From Ardenticatenaceae bacterium (lineage in GTDB: Bacteria > Chloroflexota > Anaerolineae > Promineifilales > Promineifilaceae): 41,885 nt of DNA. The position numbers were made by a program, and so were the translations under genes. The notes beneath the pieces are model-generated. The model did not search any database, was not told the origin of the DNA, and saw only the letters and a list, made by a program, of their open reading frames with translations. How positions within the stretch are numbered: position 1 is the stretch's first letter; each line of letters opens with the position of its first letter. The stretch lies in assembly GCA_020634565.1 (NCBI GenBank), contig JACKBN010000023.1:1-41885 (forward strand). Direction: 5' to 3'. Below are positions 1-7,541 of the stretch, piece by piece.

Positions 1-1
1 T

Positions 2-100
2 GCAGTATGTTATACCGAACGCGACCTGAATAACCAGGATCATGCTGGATCACCATTTGATCCCTATCACCTCACCACGGTTAGAGGAAATCCAAGATGA
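2..100 (+). CDS. Possible 3' end of an upstream gene (partial)
   Basis: One frame is open from the left window edge and closes with a TGA at 98-100 that overlaps the ATG of the GH3 gene as ATGA. Such overlaps are typical of translationally coupled genes. About 32 codons are visible, too few to assign a family. The stretch could also be non-coding leader, because the ribosome binding site of the next gene lies inside it. Confidence 0.3.
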   Translation, partial: AVCYTERDLNNQDHAGSPFDPYHLTTVRGNPR

Positions 101-2499
101 AAGATAGGCAAAACATCGTTGACAACCTGACTCTGGAAGAAAAGGCCAGGCTCTGTTCCGGGCTTAATTATTGGTATTTGGAGGCCGTAGAACGGCTGGG
201 CGTGCCGTCGATTATGGTTACAGATGGGCCGCATGGCTTGCGCAAACAGCTGGGCGACCCCACGCAGGTGGGGCTGAGTGAAGCCGCCCCAGCCACTTGC
301 TTCCCCACGGCCTCAGCTTTGGCCGCGACCTGGAACCGTGACCTCATTCATCAAGTTGGTATCGCCTTGGGTGAGGAATGCCGTCAAGAGAAGGTGAGCG
401 TTATTTTGGGGCCGGGGCTGAACATCAAACGCTCCCCGCTGGGTGGGCGCAATTTTGAGTATTTTTCAGAAGATCCGTATCTCACGGGCGAAATCGCAAA
501 AAGCTACATCAACGGCGTGCAGAGTCAAGGAGTGGGCACCTCCGCGAAACATTACGTGGCCAATAACCAGGAAACACGCCGCATGACAACCAATTCCATT
601 GTGGATGAACGTGCCTTGCGGGAGATTTACCTGGCTGGTTTTGAGATTGCCGTCAAAGAGGCGCAGCCGTGGACGGTTATGTGTGCCTACAACCGCATCA
701 ACGGCACGTATGCCAGCGACCACCCTTATCTCATGAGCGACATCTTGAAAGATGAATGGGGGCACGAAGGGTTGGTTGTGACCGATTGGACGGCGATGAA
801 TGATCGCATTGCGGCCTTAAAAGCGGGTGTCGATTTGGAAATGCCTGGCCCAGCTGAGGTAAATACGAAGAAAATCATTACGGCCGTTCAGTCGGGTGAG
901 TTGGAAGAAGCGGTGTTGAATACGGCCGTTACCCGCATTCTCACATTGATCAGCAAAGGGGAGCATCTGCTCTCAACCGAGTACAGCTACGACAAAGAGG
1001 ACCATCACGCCCTGGCGCGTCGTGTGGCTGGTGAAGGCGCGGTGCTGCTCAAAAACGAGGGGAACCTTTTGCCGTTGCCTGCCCATAGTAAGGTTGCTTT
1101 GATCGGCCGTTTTGCCAGGCAGCCCCGCTATCAAGGAGCGGGCAGCTCACACATGACCCCTACCCGTCTCGATGATCTTTACGACGAACTGTCAAAGCTG
1201 ATTGGTGCAGACAAGCTTACCTATGCCCCTGGCTATTCTGTAACTGGAGATACGGCCGATGAAACTTTAATCCGCGAAGCTTTAGACATCGCGCAAGGGG
1301 CTGATGTGGTCGTGATCTGTGCCGGGCTGACCGATATGTACGAAATTGAGGCGCTGGATCGCCAGCATATGAAGCTCCCCGCCGGACACGATGCGCTTAT
1401 TCAGCGCCTGGCTGCGGCGCAGCAAAATGTGGTGGTGGTTCTGAGCAATGGCGCGCCGGTGGAAATGCCCTGGGTGAACGATGTGCCTGCTATTTTAGAA
1501 GGGTATCTGGGTGGGCAAGCCGGGGCAGGGGCCATCGCCGATATTCTAACTGGCAGGGTTAATCCAAGCGGCAAGTTGGCAGAAACTTTTCCAATCCGAT
1601 TGGCGGATACGCCTGCGCAGCCTTTCCCTTCTGGACCAATGACGGTGGAATATCGTGAGAGCCTCTATGTGGGCTATCGTTATTACGACACGGCCGACGT
1701 GGAGGTGCTTTTTCCTTTTGGGCACGGGCTGAGTTACGCCGAGTTTGCTTATCACGACTTGGTTGTGACATACACAGATATTGGAGCAGTCATCACATTC
1801 AAAGTGAAAAATGTGGGTACGGTGGTGGGCAAAGAGGTCGCCCAGCTCTATGTGCGCGATGTGGAGGCGACAGTTTTTCGCCCGGACAAGGAACTCAAGG
1901 CGTTTGCCAAAGTCGAACTACAGCCCGGCGAAGAAACTGAGGTCACGCTGACTTTAGACCGGCGCGCCTTTGCATTTTATGATGTCCCCAGCCGGGATTG
2001 GGTTGTGGAAGCAGGTGACTTTGAGATCTTGGTGGGGGCATCTTCACGAGATATTCGCCTGGCCGCCTTGCTGCCGCTGGCGGCTCAGGGTGATACCTCG
2101 CCTGTAAACAAGGAGAAGCTGGCCGCTTATTACAATCTCTCGGCCGAAACGCAATTTAGCCAAGCTGATTTTGCGGCGCTGCTGGGCAAACCCTTGCCCC
2201 CAAATCTGCGACCCAGAAAGGGAACGTATTCCTTAACAACGCCGATTGGCGATTTGCTGGACAGTTTTATGGGGAGACAACTTTATAACGTTGCCAAAAG
2301 GGAAGCCGCCAAAACGATTCAGGACGGAGGCGATCCTATTGTGGCCAAGATCGTCGAAACCTCTATTAACGAAGCCCCGATTCGGTCTTTTGGCGAGGTG
2401 CTTTCTGCGACACAGGTGGAAGGGATGTTGTTGCTGCTGAACGGCCGTTACTTCAAAGGCATCTTAAAACTAATCCGCTCTGCTTTCGCTAAAAAATAA
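97..2499 (+). CDS. Glycoside hydrolase family 3 beta-glucosidase
   Basis: An 800-residue GH3 enzyme that should release terminal beta-linked glucose or a related sugar from oligosaccharides or glycosides. The N-terminal barrel carries the conserved KH pair (K151-H152, followed by NNQE) and the nucleophile Asp230 in VTDW. The second alpha/beta domain begins near GAVLLKN, and a fibronectin-III-like domain follows around residues 570-670. The C-terminal extension of about 120 residues is typical of long bacterial GH3 proteins of the bglB type. No signal peptide is visible, so a cytoplasmic location is likely. The start is ATG 97 with AGAGGAA just upstream. Two exact ACGGCCGT palindromes lie in the barrel region and one at the C-terminus, where it encodes N-G-R. 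Natural substrate is not determined. Confidence 0.93.
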   Translation: MKDRQNIVDNLTLEEKARLCSGLNYWYLEAVERLGVPSIMVTDGPHGLRKQLGDPTQVGLSEAAPATCFPTASALAATWNRDLIHQVGIALGEECRQEKVSVILGPGLNIKRSPLGGRNFEYFSEDPYLTGEIAKSYINGVQSQGVGTSAKHYVANNQETRRMTTNSIVDERALREIYLAGFEIAVKEAQPWTVMCAYNRINGTYASDHPYLMSDILKDEWGHEGLVVTDWTAMNDRIAALKAGVDLEMPGPAEVNTKKIITAVQSGELEEAVLNTAVTRILTLISKGEHLLSTEYSYDKEDHHALARRVAGEGAVLLKNEGNLLPLPAHSKVALIGRFARQPRYQGAGSSHMTPTRLDDLYDELSKLIGADKLTYAPGYSVTGDTADETLIREALDIAQGADVVVICAGLTDMYEIEALDRQHMKLPAGHDALIQRLAAAQQNVVVVLSNGAPVEMPWVNDVPAILEGYLGGQAGAGAIADILTGRVNPSGKLAETFPIRLADTPAQPFPSGPMTVEYRESLYVGYRYYDTADVEVLFPFGHGLSYAEFAYHDLVVTYTDIGAVITFKVKNVGTVVGKEVAQLYVRDVEATVFRPDKELKAFAKVELQPGEETEVTLTLDRRAFAFYDVPSRDWVVEAGDFEILVGASSRDIRLAALLPLAAQGDTSPVNKEKLAAYYNLSAETQFSQADFAALLGKPLPPNLRPRKGTYSLTTPIGDLLDSFMGRQLYNVAKREAAKTIQDGGDPIVAKIVETSINEAPIRSFGEVLSATQVEGMLLLLNGRYFKGILKLIRSAFAKK

Positions 2500-2626
2500 T
2501 ACGAATAGCAACCGCTTGGGGCGCTCCAATTTTTGAAAACTACATTTGGTTGGCAAAGTGTATCGGATTTACGTGAATGAACGCAGATAAAAGTGGTAGT
2601 AGGATAAAGAAGGCTCTTTGAATATT

Positions 2627-2821
2627 TCAGCGAATGAGATTTCTCAAAACGGTTGCCCAAAATAGTAAAATCATTCCTGAACCAACAGCTAATCCAGCAT
2701 AGCCTACAATTTGATGAAATTTGGTTGGATATTTTGTCAGATTCAGGAAATGTCTTAACAATCCCAAAAACACTACAGTGCCTATAATTAAAACTATGAT
2801 CAAACTTAGAATTTCGTTCAT
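2627..2821 (-). CDS. Small two-TM membrane protein, unknown function
   Basis: A 64-residue reading frame starting at ATG 2821 (MNEILSL...). It has two hydrophobic segments, about residues 4-24 and 40-60, separated by a short polar loop with several Lys and His. I do not recognise the family. An upstream start giving 73 residues is possible but adds only a polar stretch. The Shine-Dalgarno sequence is weak, so the evidence is mainly the membrane pattern and the lack of a competing gene. Confidence 0.5.
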   Translation of the reverse strand: MNEILSLIIVLIIGTVVFLGLLRHFLNLTKYPTKFHQIVGYAGLAVGSGMILLFWATVLRNLIR

Positions 2822-2879
2822 TGTTGCTTGTCTCTGTGGTGATTTCAAATACTGCTAGAAAAATCAGCTTTACAGCTAA

Positions 2880-3503
2880 TCAGACCAAAAGCAACTCATA
2901 CACATCATCCAGCCAGCGGGTTTGCGGGGGAACGATGGTAGGTTTGGGCTGCAAATTGGCCCAGAAGAGGGCAAAAAGGTGGTTGCGGTCGCCGGGAAGG
3001 GTCCATCTATCTGGTGTTTCTTCGTGGCAGTGCAGGTGGACGTAGTGGCGGGTTTTGCGCCAGCTGAGGCATTCCTCCGGCAGCCAGCCGTCGATGTGGA
3101 GCGTAATTTGGGTGGGGTTGGGTAGCTGGTCGTATTCAGTGTAGATGGTGTGATGAAAGGAGCCAACTTGTTCGCCGACCTCAAACGTCATGCCCCGGCT
3201 CATCAGGGGCGCAAACGGCAGTGAGCTTGCGTCTGGCTGGCTGAAAATGTGGCTGTCCTGGTTTAGAATTGCCTCCCCGGCGGCCAGCTCGTTTTCGATT
3301 TTTCCCAGGTAGCGGTGGATGGTGAGTTGAGTGAGTCCGGTTTCTTCGGTAGCTTCGCGGATAACGGCCGTTTCCCAACCCTCCCCCTCATCAACTGTCC
3401 CTGCTGGAATTTGCACCCCCGCTTGTGGATGTTGGAACAGCAAAATCTGTCGCCCCTCAGGGTGCTCACGGGTGATGAAGGCAGTCACTTTATGGATAGT
3501 CAT
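2880..3503 (-). CDS. Nudix hydrolase
   Basis: A 207-residue Nudix-fold protein taken from ATG 3503; a TTG at 3521 is an alternative start. A complete Nudix box is visible: G, five residues, E, seven residues, then REATEETGL, which supplies the metal-binding glutamates. The family hydrolyses nucleoside diphosphates linked to another moiety, and the substrate cannot be read from sequence. The C-terminal half is rich in Trp and His and is not diagnostic. It may be cotranscribed with the small membrane protein downstream, about 60 bp away on the same strand. An ACGGCCGT site at 3364 sits within the segment encoding the Nudix box. Confidence 0.85.
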   Translation of the reverse strand: MTIHKVTAFITREHPEGRQILLFQHPQAGVQIPAGTVDEGEGWETAVIREATEETGLTQLTIHRYLGKIENELAAGEAILNQDSHIFSQPDASSLPFAPLMSRGMTFEVGEQVGSFHHTIYTEYDQLPNPTQITLHIDGWLPEECLSWRKTRHYVHLHCHEETPDRWTLPGDRNHLFALFWANLQPKPTIVPPQTRWLDDVYELLLV

Positions 3504-3556
3504 GGGAAAACAATAACTCAATTCCTAGCCACATATCAGTTTGACCGAAAACAAAA

Positions 3557-3635
3557 AATTGGACACAGATAAACACTGATTGACACAGATAAAATCAAAA
3601 AATCAGTGTTTATCTGTGAAAATCAGTGTCCAATT
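3557..3635 (-). repeat. Intergenic inverted repeat, probable terminator of the YihY gene
   Basis: Perfect 18-base arms at 3564-3581 and 3601-3618 are nested inside an outer 10-base pair of arms at 3557-3566 and 3626-3635. Read on the minus strand, the hairpin follows the YihY gene and is trailed by a run of six T. The unit CACAGATAAACACTGATT is of a kind that recurs between genes. A related piece (ATTGGACACA, ATTGACAC) follows trpB at about 22264-22290. Confidence 0.7.
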
Positions 3636-3658
3636 CGGAAAGTGATATGTTGCTAGAC

Positions 3659-4732
3659 TCAATTCTGCTTTTTCTGTCGCAAATTGCCCAAAAATCCCAA
3701 CAGCAGACCGCCCGCTAATCCCAGTAATCCCGCTGCGGTGGGCAAACGCCACGAAGGCAACTTGACCGGCGGATCATCATCTTCTTCTGGCAGCGTCATG
3801 GCAATGCGGTATTGGCCCTCTTCGTGAATTTCTGGCACGTTTGGCTTGGTGTGGTGGCGCCAAACCGCATTGCCGTTGGGCGTGAGCTGCGAGCCATATT
3901 TGTTGGCATAAACCTGGGTAAATTCCGCCCCAAAAAGAAAAATCTGGGCAGAGTAGTAAACCCAGAGCAAAATGAGCACCAAAGAACCGGCTGCCCCGTA
4001 AGCCGAAGTTGAGGAGCCGTAAGTCAGGTACAGCCCAATCAGATACCGGCCCAGCATAAAAAGCACGGTGGTAACGGCCGCTCCCAAAAGCACATCTTTC
4101 CAGGTAAGCTGGGCATCGGGCAGCACTTTGAACAACAAGGCAAATAACAGTGTCAGCAGCACCAGCGAGGCAAGAAAGTTGATTTGTGGCAGCAGCGCAC
4201 CAATACCCGGCAGTAAAATGGCCAGACGATCGCCAACGGCCGTAATCATCGTGCTAATGGCAAATGACAGCAGGATCAGCAATCCCACCACCAAAACCAT
4301 CAAAAAAGCCAGGGCCCGTTTGCGAATACTGTTAAACACACCTTTTTGTGGGGCAGGGCGTAAGCCCCAAATCATGTTGAGCGTGCGCTGTAGCTGGGCA
4401 AAAAGGCCAGAGGCACCCACAAACAGCAAAGCCGAGCTGACCACGGTGGCCACCACGCTGGCATCGGATTCGCTGGCGCTGGTGATGAGTCCATCCACAA
4501 TAACGGCCGCTTCTTCCCCAATTTGCCGCTGAATGTCTGCCACCACCTGTTCCCGAACAGACGCATCCCCATAGACAATGCCAGCAACGGCCACCCCAAT
4601 CACCAACAGCGGAGCCAAAGCAAAAATCGTGTAATAGGTGAGTGCCGCCGCCAGCAGCGATGCGTTGTCTCGCGACCAACCCTGACCGCTTTCTTTCAGC
4701 AACTCAAACAATCCCAAGAAAAACTGCTTCAT
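3659..4732 (-). CDS. YihY/BrkB family inner-membrane protein
   Basis: A 357-residue integral membrane protein. The N-terminal part has the family pattern SLLAAALTYYTIFALAPLL. About six membrane segments follow to residue 275, with the family-typical FGAEFTQVYA at the end of the core. A charged loop of about 70 residues then leads to a final C-terminal membrane segment. The family was once annotated as ribonuclease BN, which is no longer accepted, and its transport or structural role is unclear. The start is ATG 4732 with TGAGGT directly upstream. It is divergent from tRNA-Leu. Confidence 0.9.
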   Translation of the reverse strand: MKQFFLGLFELLKESGQGWSRDNASLLAAALTYYTIFALAPLLVIGVAVAGIVYGDASVREQVVADIQRQIGEEAAVIVDGLITSASESDASVVATVVSSALLFVGASGLFAQLQRTLNMIWGLRPAPQKGVFNSIRKRALAFLMVLVVGLLILLSFAISTMITAVGDRLAILLPGIGALLPQINFLASLVLLTLLFALLFKVLPDAQLTWKDVLLGAAVTTVLFMLGRYLIGLYLTYGSSTSAYGAAGSLVLILLWVYYSAQIFLFGAEFTQVYANKYGSQLTPNGNAVWRHHTKPNVPEIHEEGQYRIAMTLPEEDDDPPVKLPSWRLPTAAGLLGLAGGLLLGFLGNLRQKKQN

Positions 4733-4773
4733 ACCTCAAATCTTATTGGCAATATCCTCCAAAGGCAACCCGT

Positions 4774-4801
4774 TTGGCAATGACTTTTCCAGTGGTATAA
4801 T
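4774..4801 (+). promoter_or_regulatory. Sigma-70-type promoter of tRNA-Leu
   Basis: TTGGCA at 4774-4779, a 16-base spacer, then TATAAT at 4796-4801. The expected start is near 4808, six bases before the tRNA. Confidence 0.75.
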
Positions 4802-4813
4802 TACACACTTGCT

Positions 4814-4895
4814 GGGGATGTGGCGGAATTGGCAGACGCGCATGACTTAGAATCATGTGCCGCAAGGCGTGTGGGTTCAAGTCCCTCCATCCCCA
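4814..4895 (+). tRNA. tRNA-Leu (TAG anticodon)
   Basis: Acceptor stem GGGGATG (4814-4820) pairs with CATCCCC (4888-4894). The anticodon stem CATGA/TCATG encloses loop CTTAGAA with anticodon TAG at 4848-4850, reading CUA leucine codons. The long variable arm GCC-GCAA-GGC marks a class II tRNA. The T-loop is TTCAAGT, and the T-stem has one T-T mismatch. CCA is not encoded. Confidence 0.95.
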
Positions 4896-4911
4896 CTTTT
4901 TAAGAGATCAA

Positions 4912-4948
4912 GAGCGTTGCTGCCCAGGCAACGCTCCTTTCTTTTTCC
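4912..4948 (+). terminator. Rho-independent terminator after tRNA-Leu
   Basis: Nine perfect base pairs (GAGCGTTGC with GCAACGCTC), a 7-base loop, then a pyrimidine-rich CTTTCTTTTT tract. Confidence 0.9.
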
Positions 4949-5003
4949 TGACTGGGCAGATTTCTGTCCCAAAGACTAGATTTTACTTTTTGAGAGGTAG
5001 CTC

Positions 5004-6578
5004 GTGACGTTAAAGATTCAAACAGAACAAGATGATCAGCGACAGCTTCTGATGACCATTGAGGTTCCAGAAGATCGTGTCGAAAAACAAATGCGGCAAA
5101 CCGCCCGCAAACTGGCCAAAGAGGTCAGCATCCCCGGTTTCCGCCGGGGCAAGGTACCTTACCAGGTACTCGTTAAGCGCATTGGGCGCGATGCCCTGCG
5201 CACTGAAGCCGTTGAAGATATGCTGCAATCCGTCTTCACGGAAGCGTTAGACGAAATAGACCCGGACATTTACGCCCCCGCCAACTTTGATGACATGGAA
5301 ATGGAGCCACTGGTGCTCAAATTCACCATTCCGCTTACCCCGGAAGTAACGTTGGGTGAGTATCGCGAGCTGCGCAAAGAAATTGAGCCAGTTGAAGTCA
5401 GCGAAGAAGCGCTTAGTGAAGCGTTAGAACGCATCCAGACGCAGCACCAGCAGCTGGAAGATGTGGATCGCCCGGTTGAAAAAGGGGACATGGTGACCCT
5501 GAGCGGCAAGGGTGAACTACTGCCTGGTGAAGAAGAAGAGGAAGAGCCGGAAGCCGAGGCCGAAGAGACCGAAGACGGCGATGATGCAGAAACGGCCGAA
5601 TCCGAAGACACCCATGATCATGACCACTCAGAAGATAACGTCATCTTCAACACTGAAAGCGTCGAGATGGTCATGGAAGGCAAACAAATCTTCTGGGGCG
5701 AAGCGTTTGTAGACAACATCGTAGGCATGGCTGCTGGCGATGAAAAAACCTTCACCATCACCTTCCCCGAAGAGTTTGAAGAGGAAGAGCTGGCTGGTCG
5801 TGAAGCGACCTTTACCATCAACGTGCTGAACGTACGCAGCCGCAATTTGCCACCGCTGGATGATGAGTTGGCCAAGCTGGAAGGTACGTTTGAAACGCTG
5901 GAAGAACTGCGCGAATCTATCCAGAAAGAGCTGCAAAATAATGCCGAAGGTGAAGCCAAAAATGCGCTCATCGAAGGCATGATTGATGATTTGCTGGAAG
6001 GTGCCACGCTGGTTTATCCGCCGGCGGCCGTTGAGTCTGAAATTGACGGCATGCTCAACAATTTCAAAAATCAGGTAACCCGCGCTGGTTGGAACTGGGA
6101 AGATTTCTTGCAGCTGCAAAGCGCCCAGGAAGAACAGCTTCGCGAGAACTTCCGCGAAGGGGCTGAAGAACAGCTGAAACGCCAGTTGGCATTGCGTCAG
6201 TTCATTTTTGATGAGAAGCTGCGCGTTGCCGAAGAAGATATCAATGCTGCCATTGACGAGCGCGTGAGCCAGTTTGGCGATAACGAAGCGCTGCTGGAAG
6301 GCATGCGTGACTATTACAAGAGCGGTCCCGGCTTTGATATGCTCAGCAGCGAAGTGCTCATGGAAAAAGCGTACGAGCGCATTGAAGCGATTTTGACGGG
6401 CAACGCACCCGACCTGACCGAACTGGATGCCGAAGAAGCTGAAGCGGAAGTTGAAGAAGAGACGGAAGCTGAAACAGAAACGGCCGAATCCGAGGAAGTT
6501 GCTGAAGTAGAAGAGGAAGCTGCTGAGGAAGAAACCGAAGCAGAGGCTGAGACGGAAGAAGCGGACGAAGAAGAATAA
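5004..6578 (+). CDS. tig: Trigger factor (ribosome-associated chaperone), with acidic insertion and tail
   Basis: A 524-residue trigger factor, the chaperone that binds the ribosome exit tunnel and shelters nascent chains. The ribosome-binding signature GFRRGKVP is at residues 45-52. The FKBP-type domain (about 155-285) is split by a very acidic insertion at about 174-212 with polyglutamate and a THDHDH stretch. The arms of the C-terminal chaperone domain run to about 470. The last 54 residues are almost only Glu and Ala with some Thr and Asp. The family usually has 430-450 residues, so the two acidic segments account for the extra length. The start is GTG 5004 with GAGAGGTAG upstream. clpP follows, as in many bacteria. 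There is no exact ACGGCCGT in the gene; two diverged ACGGCCGA copies fall in the acidic segments. Confidence 0.95.
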   Translation: MTLKIQTEQDDQRQLLMTIEVPEDRVEKQMRQTARKLAKEVSIPGFRRGKVPYQVLVKRIGRDALRTEAVEDMLQSVFTEALDEIDPDIYAPANFDDMEMEPLVLKFTIPLTPEVTLGEYRELRKEIEPVEVSEEALSEALERIQTQHQQLEDVDRPVEKGDMVTLSGKGELLPGEEEEEEPEAEAEETEDGDDAETAESEDTHDHDHSEDNVIFNTESVEMVMEGKQIFWGEAFVDNIVGMAAGDEKTFTITFPEEFEEEELAGREATFTINVLNVRSRNLPPLDDELAKLEGTFETLEELRESIQKELQNNAEGEAKNALIEGMIDDLLEGATLVYPPAAVESEIDGMLNNFKNQVTRAGWNWEDFLQLQSAQEEQLRENFREGAEEQLKRQLALRQFIFDEKLRVAEEDINAAIDERVSQFGDNEALLEGMRDYYKSGPGFDMLSSEVLMEKAYERIEAILTGNAPDLTELDAEEAEAEVEEETEAETETAESEEVAEVEEEAAEEETEAEAETEEADEEE

Positions 6579-6688
6579 CGTAAATCTAACGATGGCGGGC
6601 TAAACTTCGGCCATTGCATTATTGTCTCGGTACGGATGATAGCAAAACGCTATTAGCAACTATCGAAAATTTAGGAGACGATTGACTC

Positions 6689-7297
6689 ATGATGAATTTG
6701 CCAACATCGCTTGTCCCTATGGTGTTAGAATCAGATGGTCGAGGTGAGCGGGCTTACGATATTTTTTCTTTGCTGTTAAAAAACCGAATTATCATGTTGG
6801 GCACGCCCATCAATGACCAGATTGCGAATCTGATTGTGGCCCAGCTTCTTTACCTGGCACGTGAGGATTCCAGCAAACCGATCAGCATGTACATCAACAG
6901 CCCCGGTGGGCAGGTGTACTCTGGTCTGGCCATTTACGACACCATGCAGCAAATTGAGTGCCCCGTTTCGACGGTGGCTGTGGGCTTTACGGCCAGCTTT
7001 GGCACCGTTTTGCTTACGGCAGGCACCAAGGGGATGCGCTATGCGCTGCCCAATGCGACCGTTCATATGCACCAACCGCTGGGTGGGGCACAGGGACAGG
7101 CGTCTGACATTGAAATTCAGGCGCGCGAGATTTTGCGCCTGCGTACGTCGCTAAATGGTATTTTGTCTAAGCACACCGGCCAGCCCATTGAGCGTATCGA
7201 GGAAGATACGGACCGTGATATCTATATGGATGCCGAAGCGGCGATGAAATATGGTTTGGTGGATGAGGTGCTGACGGGTACCACACAGCGCGCCTAA
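6689..7297 (+). CDS. clpP: ATP-dependent Clp protease proteolytic subunit
   Basis: A 202-residue ClpP, the serine peptidase that forms a barrel and degrades proteins delivered by ClpX or ClpA/C. The catalytic triad is visible: Ser103 in TASFG, His128 in HMHQP and Asp177 in DRDIYM. INSPGG at 70-75 is the substrate-binding strand region. Two ATGs are adjacent, with TAGGAG about 11-14 bases upstream, so the first or second Met may be used. It lies 110 bp after trigger factor on the same strand, the classical tig-clpP order. clpX is not in this window. A hairpin terminator closes the gene. Confidence 0.96.
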   Translation: MMNLPTSLVPMVLESDGRGERAYDIFSLLLKNRIIMLGTPINDQIANLIVAQLLYLAREDSSKPISMYINSPGGQVYSGLAIYDTMQQIECPVSTVAVGFTASFGTVLLTAGTKGMRYALPNATVHMHQPLGGAQGQASDIEIQAREILRLRTSLNGILSKHTGQPIERIEEDTDRDIYMDAEAAMKYGLVDEVLTGTTQRA

Positions 7298-7321
7298 TTA
7301 CACCAATTGATTTGTGTTTTG

Positions 7322-7359
7322 AAACGGCCGTTTCCTCGTGGGAACGGCCGTTTTTGTTT
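7322..7359 (+). terminator. Terminator built from two ACGGCCGT palindromes
   Basis: Two copies of AACGGCCGTT (cores at 7324-7331 and 7344-7351) pair with each other. The stem has 14 pairs, one a G-T wobble (7322-7335 with 7340-7353), and the loop is TCGT. TTTTTGTTT follows. It fits an intrinsic terminator for clpP. Confidence 0.8.
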
Positions 7360-7391
7360 GCCTGCCAAAAATGAGCGCTTGACGCCCACAC

Positions 7392-7420
7392 TTGCTATTG
7401 TTTTGGACACTCCTTATAAT
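7392..7420 (+). promoter_or_regulatory. Probable promoter of the Calx-beta surface protein gene
   Basis: TTGCTA at 7392-7397, a 17-base spacer and a consensus TATAAT at 7415-7420. This predicts a leader of about 115 bases before the ATG at 7542. Confidence 0.6.
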
Positions 7421-7541
7421 CCCCTCAGCAGTTGGCAGTATCCTTTTTATTTGTGTTATGTAAAAATAAATGGCGGCTAGAAATTGAGGATTGTACTGAA
7501 ACTTTTTCCGCCAAAATCCATCGAGGTCGAGTGAGGACATC

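Noticed and set aside
5270..6619. Long minus-strand open frames opposite trigger factor, rich in Ser
   Set aside because: They are the antisense of Glu- and Ala-rich codons (GAA/GAG read as TTC/CTC and similar). They have no Shine-Dalgarno and the plus-strand gene is unmistakable.
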